From QAMX01 sp003149835 (lineage in GTDB: Bacteria > Bacillota > Clostridia > Oscillospirales > QAMX01): DNA of 54,979 nt. The position numbers and the translations under genes were made by a program. The DNA lies in assembly GCA_959600635.1 (NCBI GenBank), contig CAUGMN010000007.1:1-54979 (forward strand), read 5' to 3'. Below, one piece after another: positions 44,393-52,162 of the stretch. Numbering within the stretch: the first letter of the stretch is position 1; each line of letters starts with the position of its first letter. Below the pieces are notes generated by a model, which saw only the letters and a program-made list of their open reading frames with translations, made no database searches and was not told the DNA's origin.

Positions 44393-44863
44393 CTAAAAGT
44401 CAAAATGCACGCGGCACTGCGCGATATCGCTGCGCGCCCGGCTCGTCTCCGCGCCGTTTTCTTCCATAATCAGCGTTTCGCCCTCACGCCTGAGCAGCCG
44501 CGCCGTAAAGCTTTTTCTGCCGGACGCATCCGGCTTATACAGCTTGATATCGACCATGCTGCCGGCGAATTTGTCAAAGTCGCCGTCCCGGTATAATTCG
44601 CGGTTGATCCCCGGCGAACTGACTTCCAGGCAATAGCTCTGTTCGATCGGATCGACCTCGTCGAGATATGCGTCGAGCGAACGGTTCACCTGCTCGCACA
44701 TATCGATGGTCACGCCGCCGGGCGGCTCAGTATCAATCAAGACGCGAAGGACCCATTCCCCTGCTTCGCGCACAAATTTGACGTCCCATATGGTGCAGCC
44801 CGCCTGTTCCGCAAACGGCGCGGCCGCCGCCGCGACGAGCGCGGCAATCTCTTTTGCATTCAT
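44393..44863 (-). CDS. rimP: Ribosome maturation factor RimP
   Basis: A 156-residue protein needed for 30S assembly. The N-terminal alpha/beta domain (GCTIWDVKFVREAGEWVLRV, IDTEPPGGVTIDMCEQVNRS) and the signature LEVSSPGINRELY are clear, followed by the C-terminal SH3-like domain. It is the first gene of the rimP-nusA operon. AGGTGG lies 7 nt before the ATG. A promoter lies about 160 bp upstream, with a terminator-like hairpin in between. Confidence 0.95.
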   Translation of the reverse strand: MNAKEIAALVAAAAAPFAEQAGCTIWDVKFVREAGEWVLRVLIDTEPPGGVTIDMCEQVNRSLDAYLDEVDPIEQSYCLEVSSPGINRELYRDGDFDKFAGSMVDIKLYKPDASGRKSFTARLLRREGETLIMEENGAETSRARSDIAQCRVHFDF

Positions 44864-44901
44864 TGTGAACCCACCTATGAGTCGATTTTCTCCTATTCAA
44901 C

Positions 44902-44924
44902 AAGAAAGAGCGGGAAACCCGCTC
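44902..44924 (-). terminator. Terminator-like hairpin in the rimP-nusA leader
   Basis: On the minus strand GAGCGGG and CCCGCTC form a perfect 7-bp stem with a TTT loop, followed by TTTCTTGTTG. The imperfect U-tract suggests a weak, possibly factor-sensitive terminator. It lies about 100 nt after the predicted start and 39 nt before the rimP ATG, a location suited to NusA autoregulation. Confidence 0.65.
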
Positions 44925-45021
44925 CATCCAAACAATCCGTCCAATACAGTCCGTCAAAACAACACATCAACCGGAAGCCATGCCAAAACACTTCGGGGGC
45001 GCGACAATCGTCTACTTTGTT

Positions 45022-45050
45022 ATTATATCACATGCCCCATATTTATGCAA
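45022..45050 (-). promoter_or_regulatory. Sigma-A promoter of the rimP-nusA-rnpM-infB operon
   Basis: On the minus strand TTGCAT (45050-45045) and TATAAT (45027-45022) are separated by exactly 17 bp. The leader to rimP is about 150 nt and holds the hairpin at 44908-44924. It also carries near-repeats of GGACTGTATT/GGACGGATTG at about 44930-44955. Confidence 0.85.
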
Positions 45051-45144
45051 GCCTTTTTTGGCGTTTTCCTTTGAAAATCTTGCCGCTTCACGGCATTCCG
45101 AGCCGGAAACAGCGCACAACCGGCGGCTGACAGTCCGTTTTCTT

Positions 45145-45537
45145 TCATTTTCTCCGTTCCATCGGGAGCTTTGCCTGCGGGAAGAGCGCGTCAAGCGTAT
45201 ATTCCTCATAGCCATCCCCCGCAGCCAGATAAATTCTCAGCCCATCGGAAAACTCAGCCAGCACCTGTCTGCACATGCCGCACGGCGGCGTCGCCCGCCC
45301 CGAGGAGCTGACGATCGCCAGCTGTACAAACCTGCGCTCTCCGTCGCTGACCGCTTTGACGGCCGCCGTCCGTTCGGCGCAGATCGTCGCGCCGAACGAC
45401 TCGTTTTCCACGTTGCAGCCGGTATACAGTTTCCCGCCGACGGATAACAGCGCCGCGCCGACGCGGAAGCCCGAATACGGCGCATAGGCCGCCTCCATCG
45501 CCTGTTTTGCGTTTTCAATCAAAGCCATCGGCTCCAT
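45145..45537 (-). CDS. cdd: Cytidine deaminase
   Basis: A 130-residue homotetrameric-type cytidine deaminase that converts cytidine and deoxycytidine to uridine forms in pyrimidine salvage. TGCNVENESFGATICAERTA gives the first zinc ligand Cys53 and proton-shuttle Glu55; PPCGMCRQVLAEF gives Cys86 and Cys89. Length is normal. The ATG at 45537 has GGGG 7 nt upstream; the Met three codons later lies too close to any site. It follows the lipoprotein gene by 15 bp and is probably co-transcribed with it. Confidence 0.96.
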   Translation of the reverse strand: MEPMALIENAKQAMEAAYAPYSGFRVGAALLSVGGKLYTGCNVENESFGATICAERTAAVKAVSDGERRFVQLAIVSSSGRATPPCGMCRQVLAEFSDGLRIYLAAGDGYEEYTLDALFPQAKLPMERRK

Positions 45538-45552
45538 TATTTTGCCCCATTT

Positions 45553-47094
45553 CTACGGCTGTACGAGGCGCCAAGCGCCTTCGTTCAGCTCAAACGTCAG
45601 TTTGCATTCCCGAATAATTGCCGGCGCCGAGCGGAGGCAAAGCAGATCCGCCGCCGCGTACGGCGTGTACTCAATTCGGTAAACGACCCGGTTATCCCCG
45701 CTCTCCGCCTCGTCTCTGCTGACCGTCCAGCTCTTCATTTCAATCGGCGGGAAGGCGCTGAGCTCCGCCATCCCCGTCAGCAGCCGCGCAATCGAGAGCC
45801 TGTCGCCGCCCGCTACCGCGGCCGCCAGCGCCCGCGTAAATTGCTGCGGCGTGACTTCCGTGCGGTCAAAGCCCGAAAGGACCGTTGACTCCGCTGTTCC
45901 CTCGGACAGATAACGCGGGATCGGCAGTCTATCCAAATAGAGCGGTCTGACCGAGTATTCACAGACGCGGCCGCTGTTCAGATCGACGTGATAGCAGGTA
46001 TGGGAGCCGTAGAAAAAGACGACGGCGTTGCCGCTATTGTCCGTGACGACGCGGTTCATCATGCCGCTCATCTGCGCCTGCACCTCGTCCTCCGGATATT
46101 TGACAACGGCGAGCACATCCGACCCATCCTCTCCCGTTCGGCGCAGCAGCGCCCGCGAACCGCCCGCCGCCATGACGACCCCGCCCTGATATTCCGCAGT
46201 CTGACCGGAGGCGTTGCCGAAAAACAGCTTAGATCCGCCGGCCTCGGACGAGCTGAACAGAATCCCTTCGGGCAGCACTTCGCAGATCCGGTCTCCGTCG
46301 ATTTCCAGGCGTTGAACGCCGCCGGCAGATGCGGCGTAGCGAAACGCCGCATCTGCCGCGGCATCGTGAAAATACAGCGCGCCGCCGCGGAAAGAAAGCT
46401 CCGTCAGGCAGCCCTCGCGCGCCGCTTCGGCGGTATATACGACGGTTCGTTCGCCGGTTTCCAGCGATTGGCAGACGACCCGCTCCGCGCCCGCGTCGCC
46501 GGAAATATAATAGAGCGAGTCGTCGCCGAACACCGCCGTTCGCCGCACCGGAGACAAGCGGCATCCCGACAGGAGATTTGTCGACCATATCCCTTTCAGC
46601 GGGTCATAGATGTAAAGAACCGCCTCATTGCTAAAATTATCCTCGGTATTGAGAAAGTACATCACGCCGTTTTTCATGACGCCGTGACAAAACGGCATAC
46701 TGTAATAGGATATCAGATTTTCCCCGTCCGTATTCACCGCGCAGATTCGCCCCGAATCCAGATCGCGGAAAAAAATACGCTCTTCAATCACCAAAAATTC
46801 CCGGTATACCGGCATGCCGCACAGCGCCAGAGATCGGCCCGTCTCCGTATCGACGCGCACCAGCTCGTTTTCCCGCGGGGAGACAAAGATCATATAGCCG
46901 TCGCCGCTGTAAAGCTGCGTCGAATGCACCGCCTTCTCCTGCAAAATATCTCCGAGCGGATCCGGCGGCGCTTCCGCCCCGCTTGTCTGTGCGGCAGGCG
47001 TCGACGTTTCGCCGCCGTGCCGCCCCAAAACGCAGGACGCCAGCGGCATCAGCAGCGCAGCGGCAAACAGCAACAAACAGATCCTTTTCCGCAC
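45553..47094 (-). CDS. Predicted lipoprotein with beta-propeller-like repeats, unknown function
   Basis: About 513 residues. The start is GTG at 47094, with GGAGG 8 nt upstream, giving VRKRICLLLFAAALLMPLASC. This is a lipoprotein signal with lipobox LASC and the lipidated Cys near residue 21. After a Ser/Thr/Pro-rich spacer, residues about 60-400 alternate short strands with repeated Tyr/Gly patterns (GVMYFLNTEDN, DDSLYYISGDAG, GGALYFHDAAAD, GSHTCYHVDLNSG), like DUF5050/propeller proteins. The last 110 residues form a separate domain (FTRALAAAVAGGDRLSIARL). It would be anchored outside the membrane. Function unknown; it is paired with cdd only by position. Confidence 0.78.
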   Translation of the reverse strand: MRKRICLLLFAAALLMPLASCVLGRHGGETSTPAAQTSGAEAPPDPLGDILQEKAVHSTQLYSGDGYMIFVSPRENELVRVDTETGRSLALCGMPVYREFLVIEERIFFRDLDSGRICAVNTDGENLISYYSMPFCHGVMKNGVMYFLNTEDNFSNEAVLYIYDPLKGIWSTNLLSGCRLSPVRRTAVFGDDSLYYISGDAGAERVVCQSLETGERTVVYTAEAAREGCLTELSFRGGALYFHDAAADAAFRYAASAGGVQRLEIDGDRICEVLPEGILFSSSEAGGSKLFFGNASGQTAEYQGGVVMAAGGSRALLRRTGEDGSDVLAVVKYPEDEVQAQMSGMMNRVVTDNSGNAVVFFYGSHTCYHVDLNSGRVCEYSVRPLYLDRLPIPRYLSEGTAESTVLSGFDRTEVTPQQFTRALAAAVAGGDRLSIARLLTGMAELSAFPPIEMKSWTVSRDEAESGDNRVVYRIEYTPYAAADLLCLRSAPAIIRECKLTFELNEGAWRLVQP

Positions 47095-47145
47095 GGACGG
47101 CACCTCCCCAAGTATATAAACAGCCGATATGACAAACCTGTACTG

Positions 47146-47174
47146 ATTATAACACCGTTTTTCTGTTTTGTAAA
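47146..47174 (-). promoter_or_regulatory. Sigma-A promoter of the lipoprotein-cdd operon
   Basis: On the minus strand TTTACA (47174-47169) and TATAAT (47151-47146) are separated by exactly 17 bp. The leader is about 45 nt before the GTG start at 47094. The rest of the gap up to the EEP terminator holds nothing recognised. Confidence 0.8.
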
Positions 47175-47333
47175 CCCAAAGCGGCTGGCAGAATTTAGAT
47201 ATAGCAGCGCTCCGTTCTTTTGCCGGTCCGGCGTTCCGCTCCGGCCCAATTCGGCGCGCTGTCTCGAACCGTTGTCCGGTATCAGGCGAGCGAGGAGATC
47301 TCCGGCTCGTCCGTTTCAGATCGGCCTTTCCTT

Positions 47334-47372
47334 AAAAAAAAGGAGCCGTATCCGCGGTTCGGATACGGCTCC
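47334..47372 (-). terminator. Intrinsic terminator of the nagA-EEP operon
   Basis: GGAGCCGTATCCG (47342-47354) and CGGATACGGCTCC (47360-47372) form a perfect 13-bp stem. On the minus strand it is followed by eight T (47341-47334), a textbook terminator 6 bp after the EEP stop. Confidence 0.93.
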
Positions 47373-47378
47373 GGCCGG

Positions 47379-48110
47379 TTACAGGCTCAGGTCGGCGATG
47401 TGCGGACAGTGGTCGGAAGCGACGGTCTGCGGGATCTCCGCGGCGGCGGCCCGAAACTCGTCCGACGCAAAAATATAGTCGATCTTGATCTGCGGTTTTT
47501 CTGACGGAAAGCTCTTGGTATCCGGCGGCAACAGCGCCGCCGCATCGTGTAGCGCGCGGAATACGGGGACCAGCGTCGGATCGTCCGGCTCCATATTCAG
47601 ATCGCCCATAAAGACGACGGGCGCCTGCCGCGTTTCCGTCAGTTCCAGCAGCGTGGCAACGGCGCTGCGCTGCTCCGCAGGGTTAAGGCCGAAATGCGAA
47701 ATCAGCACGTCGAAGCGCGCCGGCGCCTCAAATTCGGCTTTGAGGATACAGCGGGTCTCAAAGCCGCGTTTTTCGGGCCGGAACATCGGGTCGGGTATCG
47801 GCACGGTCACCGCGCTCCGCATCGGAAACCTTGAAAGGATCGCATTGCCGTACGGACCGTCGCCCATATCGACCGCTTTGGCAAAGTAGCAGTGTTCGTA
47901 GCCGAGACGGTCGGCCATTTCTCGGGTCTGCTCACGGTACTCCGCGTGCGCGCCGCGGTCGCGGACCTCGTTGAGACCGACAATATCCGGCTTGTAGCAG
48001 CTGATCACTTTGGCCGTCAGTCCGAGATCGATGACATGGGCGCGGTCTTTCAAGTAGCGCGCGTGATCCATCCCGTGCTGGATATTGTAGGTCATAAAGC
48101 GGATGTTCAT
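47379..48110 (-). CDS. Endonuclease/exonuclease/phosphatase family hydrolase
   Basis: A 243-residue protein of the DNase I-like EEP superfamily. FMTYNIQHGMD, DIVGLNEVRDR (metal-binding Glu), YGNAILSRFP, ISHFGLNPAEQR, VVFMGDLNMEPDDP and the C-terminal VASDHCPHIADL are in the standard order. Members cleave phosphodiesters in nucleic acids, sphingomyelin or sugar phosphates. There is no signal peptide, so it acts in the cytoplasm. Its ATG overlaps the nagA stop (ATGA), suggesting a linked role in amino-sugar phosphate use, though this is inference. Confidence 0.9.
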   Translation of the reverse strand: MNIRFMTYNIQHGMDHARYLKDRAHVIDLGLTAKVISCYKPDIVGLNEVRDRGAHAEYREQTREMADRLGYEHCYFAKAVDMGDGPYGNAILSRFPMRSAVTVPIPDPMFRPEKRGFETRCILKAEFEAPARFDVLISHFGLNPAEQRSAVATLLELTETRQAPVVFMGDLNMEPDDPTLVPVFRALHDAAALLPPDTKSFPSEKPQIKIDYIFASDEFRAAAAEIPQTVASDHCPHIADLSL

Positions 48111-49312
48111 TCCGCTTTTTTCGCCTCGGCGCTGTCGAACAGGCGGCTGCCGCCGCGGTAAACGTACCGCATGTTGACGCCGCCGTCGAAAACGGTGATA
48201 TCGGCGTCAAAGGCGGGCGCGAGGCGGCCCTTGTTTTTCAGGCCCATGATGCGCGCCGGCGTCGCGCTCACCATGCGCACCGCGTCCTCCATCGGCGCGC
48301 CGGCCACGTCGCGCATGACGCGGACGAGCCGGTCGGTCGTCGCAATGCTGCCGGCAAAGGCGCTGCGGTCGGCAAGCTTGGCGACGCCGTCCTCGATGAT
48401 GACGCGCGTCCCCTTGACCTTGTCGCCGAGCATCGAGGTGCCGCTCGTCTGTCCGGCGGCGCGCATGGAGTCGGTAATCAGAGCGATACGCCCCGGGCCT
48501 TTGTTTTTGTAAATCAGCTTCAGAAGCGTCTGCGGCAGATGCACGCCGTCGGCGATGATTTCCACGTCCATATCGTCGAGGATAAACGCCGTCTCAACCG
48601 GCCCCGCATGGCGGAAGGCGTTGATGCGCCGCACGCCGGCCATCGCCGAATACAAATGCGTGCAGAGAGAAAAGCCGTTCTCAAACGCCTCGATGGCCTG
48701 CTCGTACACGGCCATGGTGTGCCCCATGGATGCGACGATGCCCAGCGCGCGCAGCCTGCGCCCCATTTCAAGCGCGCCGGGCAGCTCCGGCGCGACGCTC
48801 CAGCGGACAATATCGTCGGAGCGGGAGAGGATATCTTCGATCTCGTTCATGTCGGGATTTCGCACATAGCGCGGGTCCATCGCGCCCTTCTGCTCGATGT
48901 TGAAGTACGGCCCTTCAAGGTGCAGGCCGCACAGCGCCGCGCCGGTGTTTTCCATCGTTTTGGCGGCCTTATAAGCGTCCAGCACGGGATAGAGCGATTC
49001 GTTGGTGGAGCTGACCGTCGAGGGGAAGATCGCCGTGGTGCCGTGTTCCAAGTGGGCGCGGGCGGCGCCTAAGATCGACTCCGCATCCCCGTCCATAAAA
49101 TCATACCCGCCGCCGCCGTGCGTATGGATATCGACGAAGCCCGGGGCGATATAGCGTCCCTCAACATCGATTTTCTCGTCGCAGGCAATATCGCCGCACG
49201 CGCCGGAGCCGACGGCCTCGATCAGACCCGAAGCGCTGTCCATCAGCACATATCCGTCCTTTAAAACGCGCCACGGCGTGATGACAAGCCCGTTATACAG
49301 CAGAGTTTTCAT
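48107..49312 (-). CDS. nagA: N-acetylglucosamine-6-phosphate deacetylase
   Basis: A 401-residue amidohydrolase that deacetylates GlcNAc-6-phosphate to glucosamine-6-phosphate. APGFVDIHTHGGGGYDFMDG, CGLHLEGPYFNIEQKGA, ASMGHTMAVYEQA, CTHLYSAMAG, EIIADGVHLPQTL and ITDSMRAAGQ are in family order. HLYSAM differs from the usual HLYNAM by one residue. AGGA lies 8 nt before the ATG. It forms a two-gene operon with the EEP hydrolase; nagB is not in the window. In this glycan-using organism it would handle GlcNAc from N-glycans or wall recycling. Confidence 0.95.
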   Translation of the reverse strand: MKTLLYNGLVITPWRVLKDGYVLMDSASGLIEAVGSGACGDIACDEKIDVEGRYIAPGFVDIHTHGGGGYDFMDGDAESILGAARAHLEHGTTAIFPSTVSSTNESLYPVLDAYKAAKTMENTGAALCGLHLEGPYFNIEQKGAMDPRYVRNPDMNEIEDILSRSDDIVRWSVAPELPGALEMGRRLRALGIVASMGHTMAVYEQAIEAFENGFSLCTHLYSAMAGVRRINAFRHAGPVETAFILDDMDVEIIADGVHLPQTLLKLIYKNKGPGRIALITDSMRAAGQTSGTSMLGDKVKGTRVIIEDGVAKLADRSAFAGSIATTDRLVRVMRDVAGAPMEDAVRMVSATPARIMGLKNKGRLAPAFDADITVFDGGVNMRYVYRGGSRLFDSAEAKKAE

Positions 49313-49353
49313 AATCGCATTCCTCGATTTCTCTCATTTTTTTCTAAGGCAAG

Positions 49354-49386
49354 CCCCTGCCGTCCGCAAAGCCCGGGCGGCAGGGG
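49354..49386. repeat. Hairpin downstream of gpmI
   Basis: CCCCTGCCG (49354-49362) and CGGCAGGGG (49378-49386) form a 9-bp stem. It lies 8 bp past the gpmI stop. The minus-strand continuation lacks an immediate U-tract, so termination would be weak. Confidence 0.5.
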
Positions 49387-49393
49387 GAACGAT

Positions 49394-50962
49394 TTATTGG
49401 AGCATGCTCTTTTCCCAGCATTCAGGCGGTTCGATGCCGAACAGCGCCGCAACGGTCGGCGCGACGTTGGCGAGGCCAAAGTCTCCGTCGGCCAGCGCGA
49501 CCGCCCGCTCTTTGTCGCAGACGATAAACGGCACGCGGTTCAGCGAATGCGCCGTGCGCACCTGCAAAGCGCCCTTTTTGTTTTTCTCATACATCTCGTC
49601 GGCATTGCCGTGATCCGCCGTAAGAACCATGGTCACGCCCTCCTCCTCGCAGACGGCTTGGAGGCGCGCGAGCATCAGGTCAAGAGCGGAGACGGCGACG
49701 ACCGCCGCGTCCATATTTCCCGTGTGGCCGACCATGTCGCCGTTGGGGAAGTTGCAGCGCAGGAAGCCGTATTTCTTGGATCGGATCGCTTCGATCAGAT
49801 CGTCGGTGATCTCGGCGCATTTCATCCACGGGCGCTGGTCAAACGAAACCTTATCCGACGGAATCTCCTTGAAGGTTTCGAGCGCCTCGTCAAATTTGCC
49901 GCTCTTGTTGCCGTTCCAGAAATAGGTCACATGGCCGTATTTCTGCGTTTCGCTGACGGCGTACTGCGAAATCCCGTGCGCGATGAGCAGCTCGGAAAGC
50001 GTGTTGCGGATCTCCGGCGGGCTGACGAGGTAGAGCTTGGGAAGCTGCAAGTCCCCGTCGTATTGGAGCATACCGGCGTAGACGACGTCGGGGCGGCGCT
50101 CCCGGTCAAAATACGGGAAGTCGTCATCGTCAAACGCCATGCTGATTTCAATGGCGCGGTCGCCGCGGAAATTGAAGAAAATCACGCTGTCTCCGTCCTC
50201 GACGGTTCCGACCGGCGCGCCGTTTTCGGCGATCACGAACGGCGGCAGATCCTGGTCGATCGCGCCGGTTTCGGCGCGAAGCGTCTCAACCGCTTCTCCG
50301 GCCGAGGCAAACTGCCGGCCTTTGCCGAGCACATGCGTGTCCCAGCCGCGCTTGACCATGTTCCAGTCGGCCTGATAGCGATCCATCGTGATCGCCATAC
50401 GGCCGCCGCCGGAGGCAATTTTCGCGTCGAAGCCGCCGTCCGACAGCTCGGCGAGCTTCGCTTCCAGCGCGTCTACATAAGTCATCGCCGAGGTGGCCGG
50501 AACGTCTCTGCCGTCGAGCAGAATGTGTACGCGCGCGCGGCTTACCCCCGCCTGCTTGGCCGCGGCGAGCATGGCGAAGAGATGGCTGATATTGGAATGG
50601 ACGTTGCCGTCCGACAGAAGGCCGATAAAGTGCATGGCCGAGCCGTGCGCGGCGCAGTTTTCGCTCGCTTTCTTCCACGCCTCAGAGGAAAAGATCTTGC
50701 CGCTTTCGATCGACTCGTTGACGAGCTTGGCGCCCTGCGAATAGATCTGGCCGCAGCCGAGCGCATTGTGCCCGACCTCGCTGTTTCCCATGTCGTCGTC
50801 GGAGGGCAGGCCGACCGCCGTCCCGTGCGCTTTGAGTCTGACCGACGGGCAGTCGGCAAGGAGCTTGTCGAGCGTCGGCGTGTGCGCCGCCGCGACGGCG
50901 TCGCCGATTCCGGTGGAGGAAAAACCGATTCCGTCCATGACGATGAGCAATACTGGTTTCAT
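49394..50962 (-). CDS. gpmI: Cofactor-independent phosphoglycerate mutase, plant/trypanosomatid-like type
   Basis: A 522-residue alkaline-phosphatase-fold enzyme that interconverts 3- and 2-phosphoglycerate in glycolysis with a metal and an active Ser. LLIVMDGIGF supplies the first metal Asp, and DDDMGNSEVGHNALGCGQIY the active Ser. HILLDGRDVPATSAM, RGWDTHVLG and MVLTADHGNADEM follow. NSEVGHNALGxGxIxxQGAKLV is the form I know from plant and trypanosomatid enzymes, rather than the GHLNIGAGR form of Bacillus. The ribosome binding site is weak and a 14-bp tandem repeat lies upstream of the start. Confidence 0.95.
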   Translation of the reverse strand: MKPVLLIVMDGIGFSSTGIGDAVAAAHTPTLDKLLADCPSVRLKAHGTAVGLPSDDDMGNSEVGHNALGCGQIYSQGAKLVNESIESGKIFSSEAWKKASENCAAHGSAMHFIGLLSDGNVHSNISHLFAMLAAAKQAGVSRARVHILLDGRDVPATSAMTYVDALEAKLAELSDGGFDAKIASGGGRMAITMDRYQADWNMVKRGWDTHVLGKGRQFASAGEAVETLRAETGAIDQDLPPFVIAENGAPVGTVEDGDSVIFFNFRGDRAIEISMAFDDDDFPYFDRERRPDVVYAGMLQYDGDLQLPKLYLVSPPEIRNTLSELLIAHGISQYAVSETQKYGHVTYFWNGNKSGKFDEALETFKEIPSDKVSFDQRPWMKCAEITDDLIEAIRSKKYGFLRCNFPNGDMVGHTGNMDAAVVAVSALDLMLARLQAVCEEEGVTMVLTADHGNADEMYEKNKKGALQVRTAHSLNRVPFIVCDKERAVALADGDFGLANVAPTVAALFGIEPPECWEKSMLQ

Positions 50963-50986
50963 ATCTGTTTTAATCCCGCTTTCAGA

Positions 50987-51014
50987 AGATTGATTTTTTA
51001 AGATTGATTTTTTT
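50987..51014. repeat. Two-copy 14-bp tandem repeat upstream of gpmI
   Basis: AGATTGATTTTTTA is followed directly by AGATTGATTTTTTT. On the minus strand the A-rich copies lie 24-52 nt before the gpmI ATG, inside the leader or at an UP-like position. Confidence 0.7.
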
Positions 51015-51064
51015 GTCTCACGGGCCTACGCCCGCGTTTCAGGAGGCGGCCGCGGCCGGCCCGG

Positions 51065-51109
51065 CAGGCGGCGGTCCGCAAAAAACGGATCCCGCCGAAC
51101 GCCCGCCTG
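51065..51109 (+). terminator. Hairpin followed by T-run between isomerase and gpmI
   Basis: CAGGCGG... and ...CCGCCTG pair, with an inner GGTCCG/CGGATC stem, followed by TTTTT (51110-51114) on the plus strand. On minus the T-run is missing. No plus-strand gene precedes it, so it may be an antisense terminator or only a 3' hairpin for the isomerase transcript. Confidence 0.4.
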
Positions 51110-51154
51110 TTTTTGTCTGTCCCCTGCCTGCCGCCGTAAAGACCGCCGCCGCGC

Positions 51155-52012
51155 TTATCCGATGTAATCTTTCAGGTTTTCGACGCCGATCTCGATGGCT
51201 TCAAGCGCCTTTTCCATGCCTTCGAATTCCAGCGTCACAAATCCGTCGTATTTTGCCTCTTTCAGGATGCGGATATCCTGCCGCACGGGGACGACGCCGT
51301 GACCGACAATCGTACCGCGCAGATAGTTGCCCGCGCGGGTGGCAAACCAGCCGCGGCCCGGGTTGTTTTCCATACCGGATTTCCAAAGGAAATCCTTGGC
51401 GTGGACGTGGTAGGTAAACGGCGCGACCTTGCCGACCGCGACGGCGCTGTCGTCGTCCGCGCAGAGGAAATTGCCCACGTCGCAGAGCGCGCCGTAGTTG
51501 GTGTGATTGACCGCCGTCACCAGCGCGACGATCCGGTCGGAATCCTGAACAAAGCGGCCATGATTTTCGCTGCACGTCCGGATTCCAAGCTTCGCGGCGT
51601 ATTCGGTTACGCGGCGGCAGCCCTCCGCAAGGCGCGGCAGCACCGCCGGAAACGTCCTCACGCCGGTATACCAATCCTGGAAGCCGCCGGCGACGTCATG
51701 CCGCATCACGGGCGCTCCGAGGATTTTGGCGATATCCGCCTCGCGGCAGGTTTTTTCCACCTCGGCGTCAAGGTCTTCGTTCATGAAGTTGGCGCCGATG
51801 GCGTACGCGACGATCGGCAGCCCGATTTTGTCGGCGTAGTCGCGCAGCGCCTGCGCCTGCTCCTGCTTGGTTTTGCCCTCGGGCACAGAGAAGCCGGAAA
51901 ACTCAAAGCCCTCCGCGCCGACCCGCTTGGCGTGATCCATCGCGTCGAAAATCGAGAATTCATCGCCCTTGATCGCTTGGGAATAGCTGTAAGACGTTAC
52001 CGATACCTTCAT
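51155..52012 (-). CDS. Sugar phosphate isomerase/epimerase (TIM barrel)
   Basis: A 285-residue xylose-isomerase-like TIM barrel. CSENHGRFVQDSDR (Glu), GALCDVGNFLCADDD (Asp), YHVHAKDFLWKSGM (His) and FVTLEFEGMEKAL (Glu) mark the metal site. The start MKVSVTSYSYSQAIKGDEFS has AGGAGG 6 nt upstream; the longer frame is unsupported. It is a single gene between gpmI and rpoD. It resembles epimerases that act on sugar acids or inositol derivatives; the substrate is unknown. It differs from the other three family members in the window. Confidence 0.85.
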   Translation of the reverse strand: MKVSVTSYSYSQAIKGDEFSIFDAMDHAKRVGAEGFEFSGFSVPEGKTKQEQAQALRDYADKIGLPIVAYAIGANFMNEDLDAEVEKTCREADIAKILGAPVMRHDVAGGFQDWYTGVRTFPAVLPRLAEGCRRVTEYAAKLGIRTCSENHGRFVQDSDRIVALVTAVNHTNYGALCDVGNFLCADDDSAVAVGKVAPFTYHVHAKDFLWKSGMENNPGRGWFATRAGNYLRGTIVGHGVVPVRQDIRILKEAKYDGFVTLEFEGMEKALEAIEIGVENLKDYIG

Positions 52013-52162
52013 ACTTTTCCTCCTCGGTTCTCTTATTTTCATTGAAAAAGCCCGATCCACCCGGTCAAAAAATATGTAAACAGGCTTCTCTCACAATACC
52101 GAAATCCGCCGGTATTTTTTCCGGCCGGAGACAGCCGCGCCGCCGGACGAAGCGGCGCGCCG

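Noticed and set aside
49397..51001. A 534-codon plus-strand open frame opposite gpmI
   Set aside because: It lies fully antisense to a clear gpmI, with no motifs and a composition typical of reverse-strand shadows.
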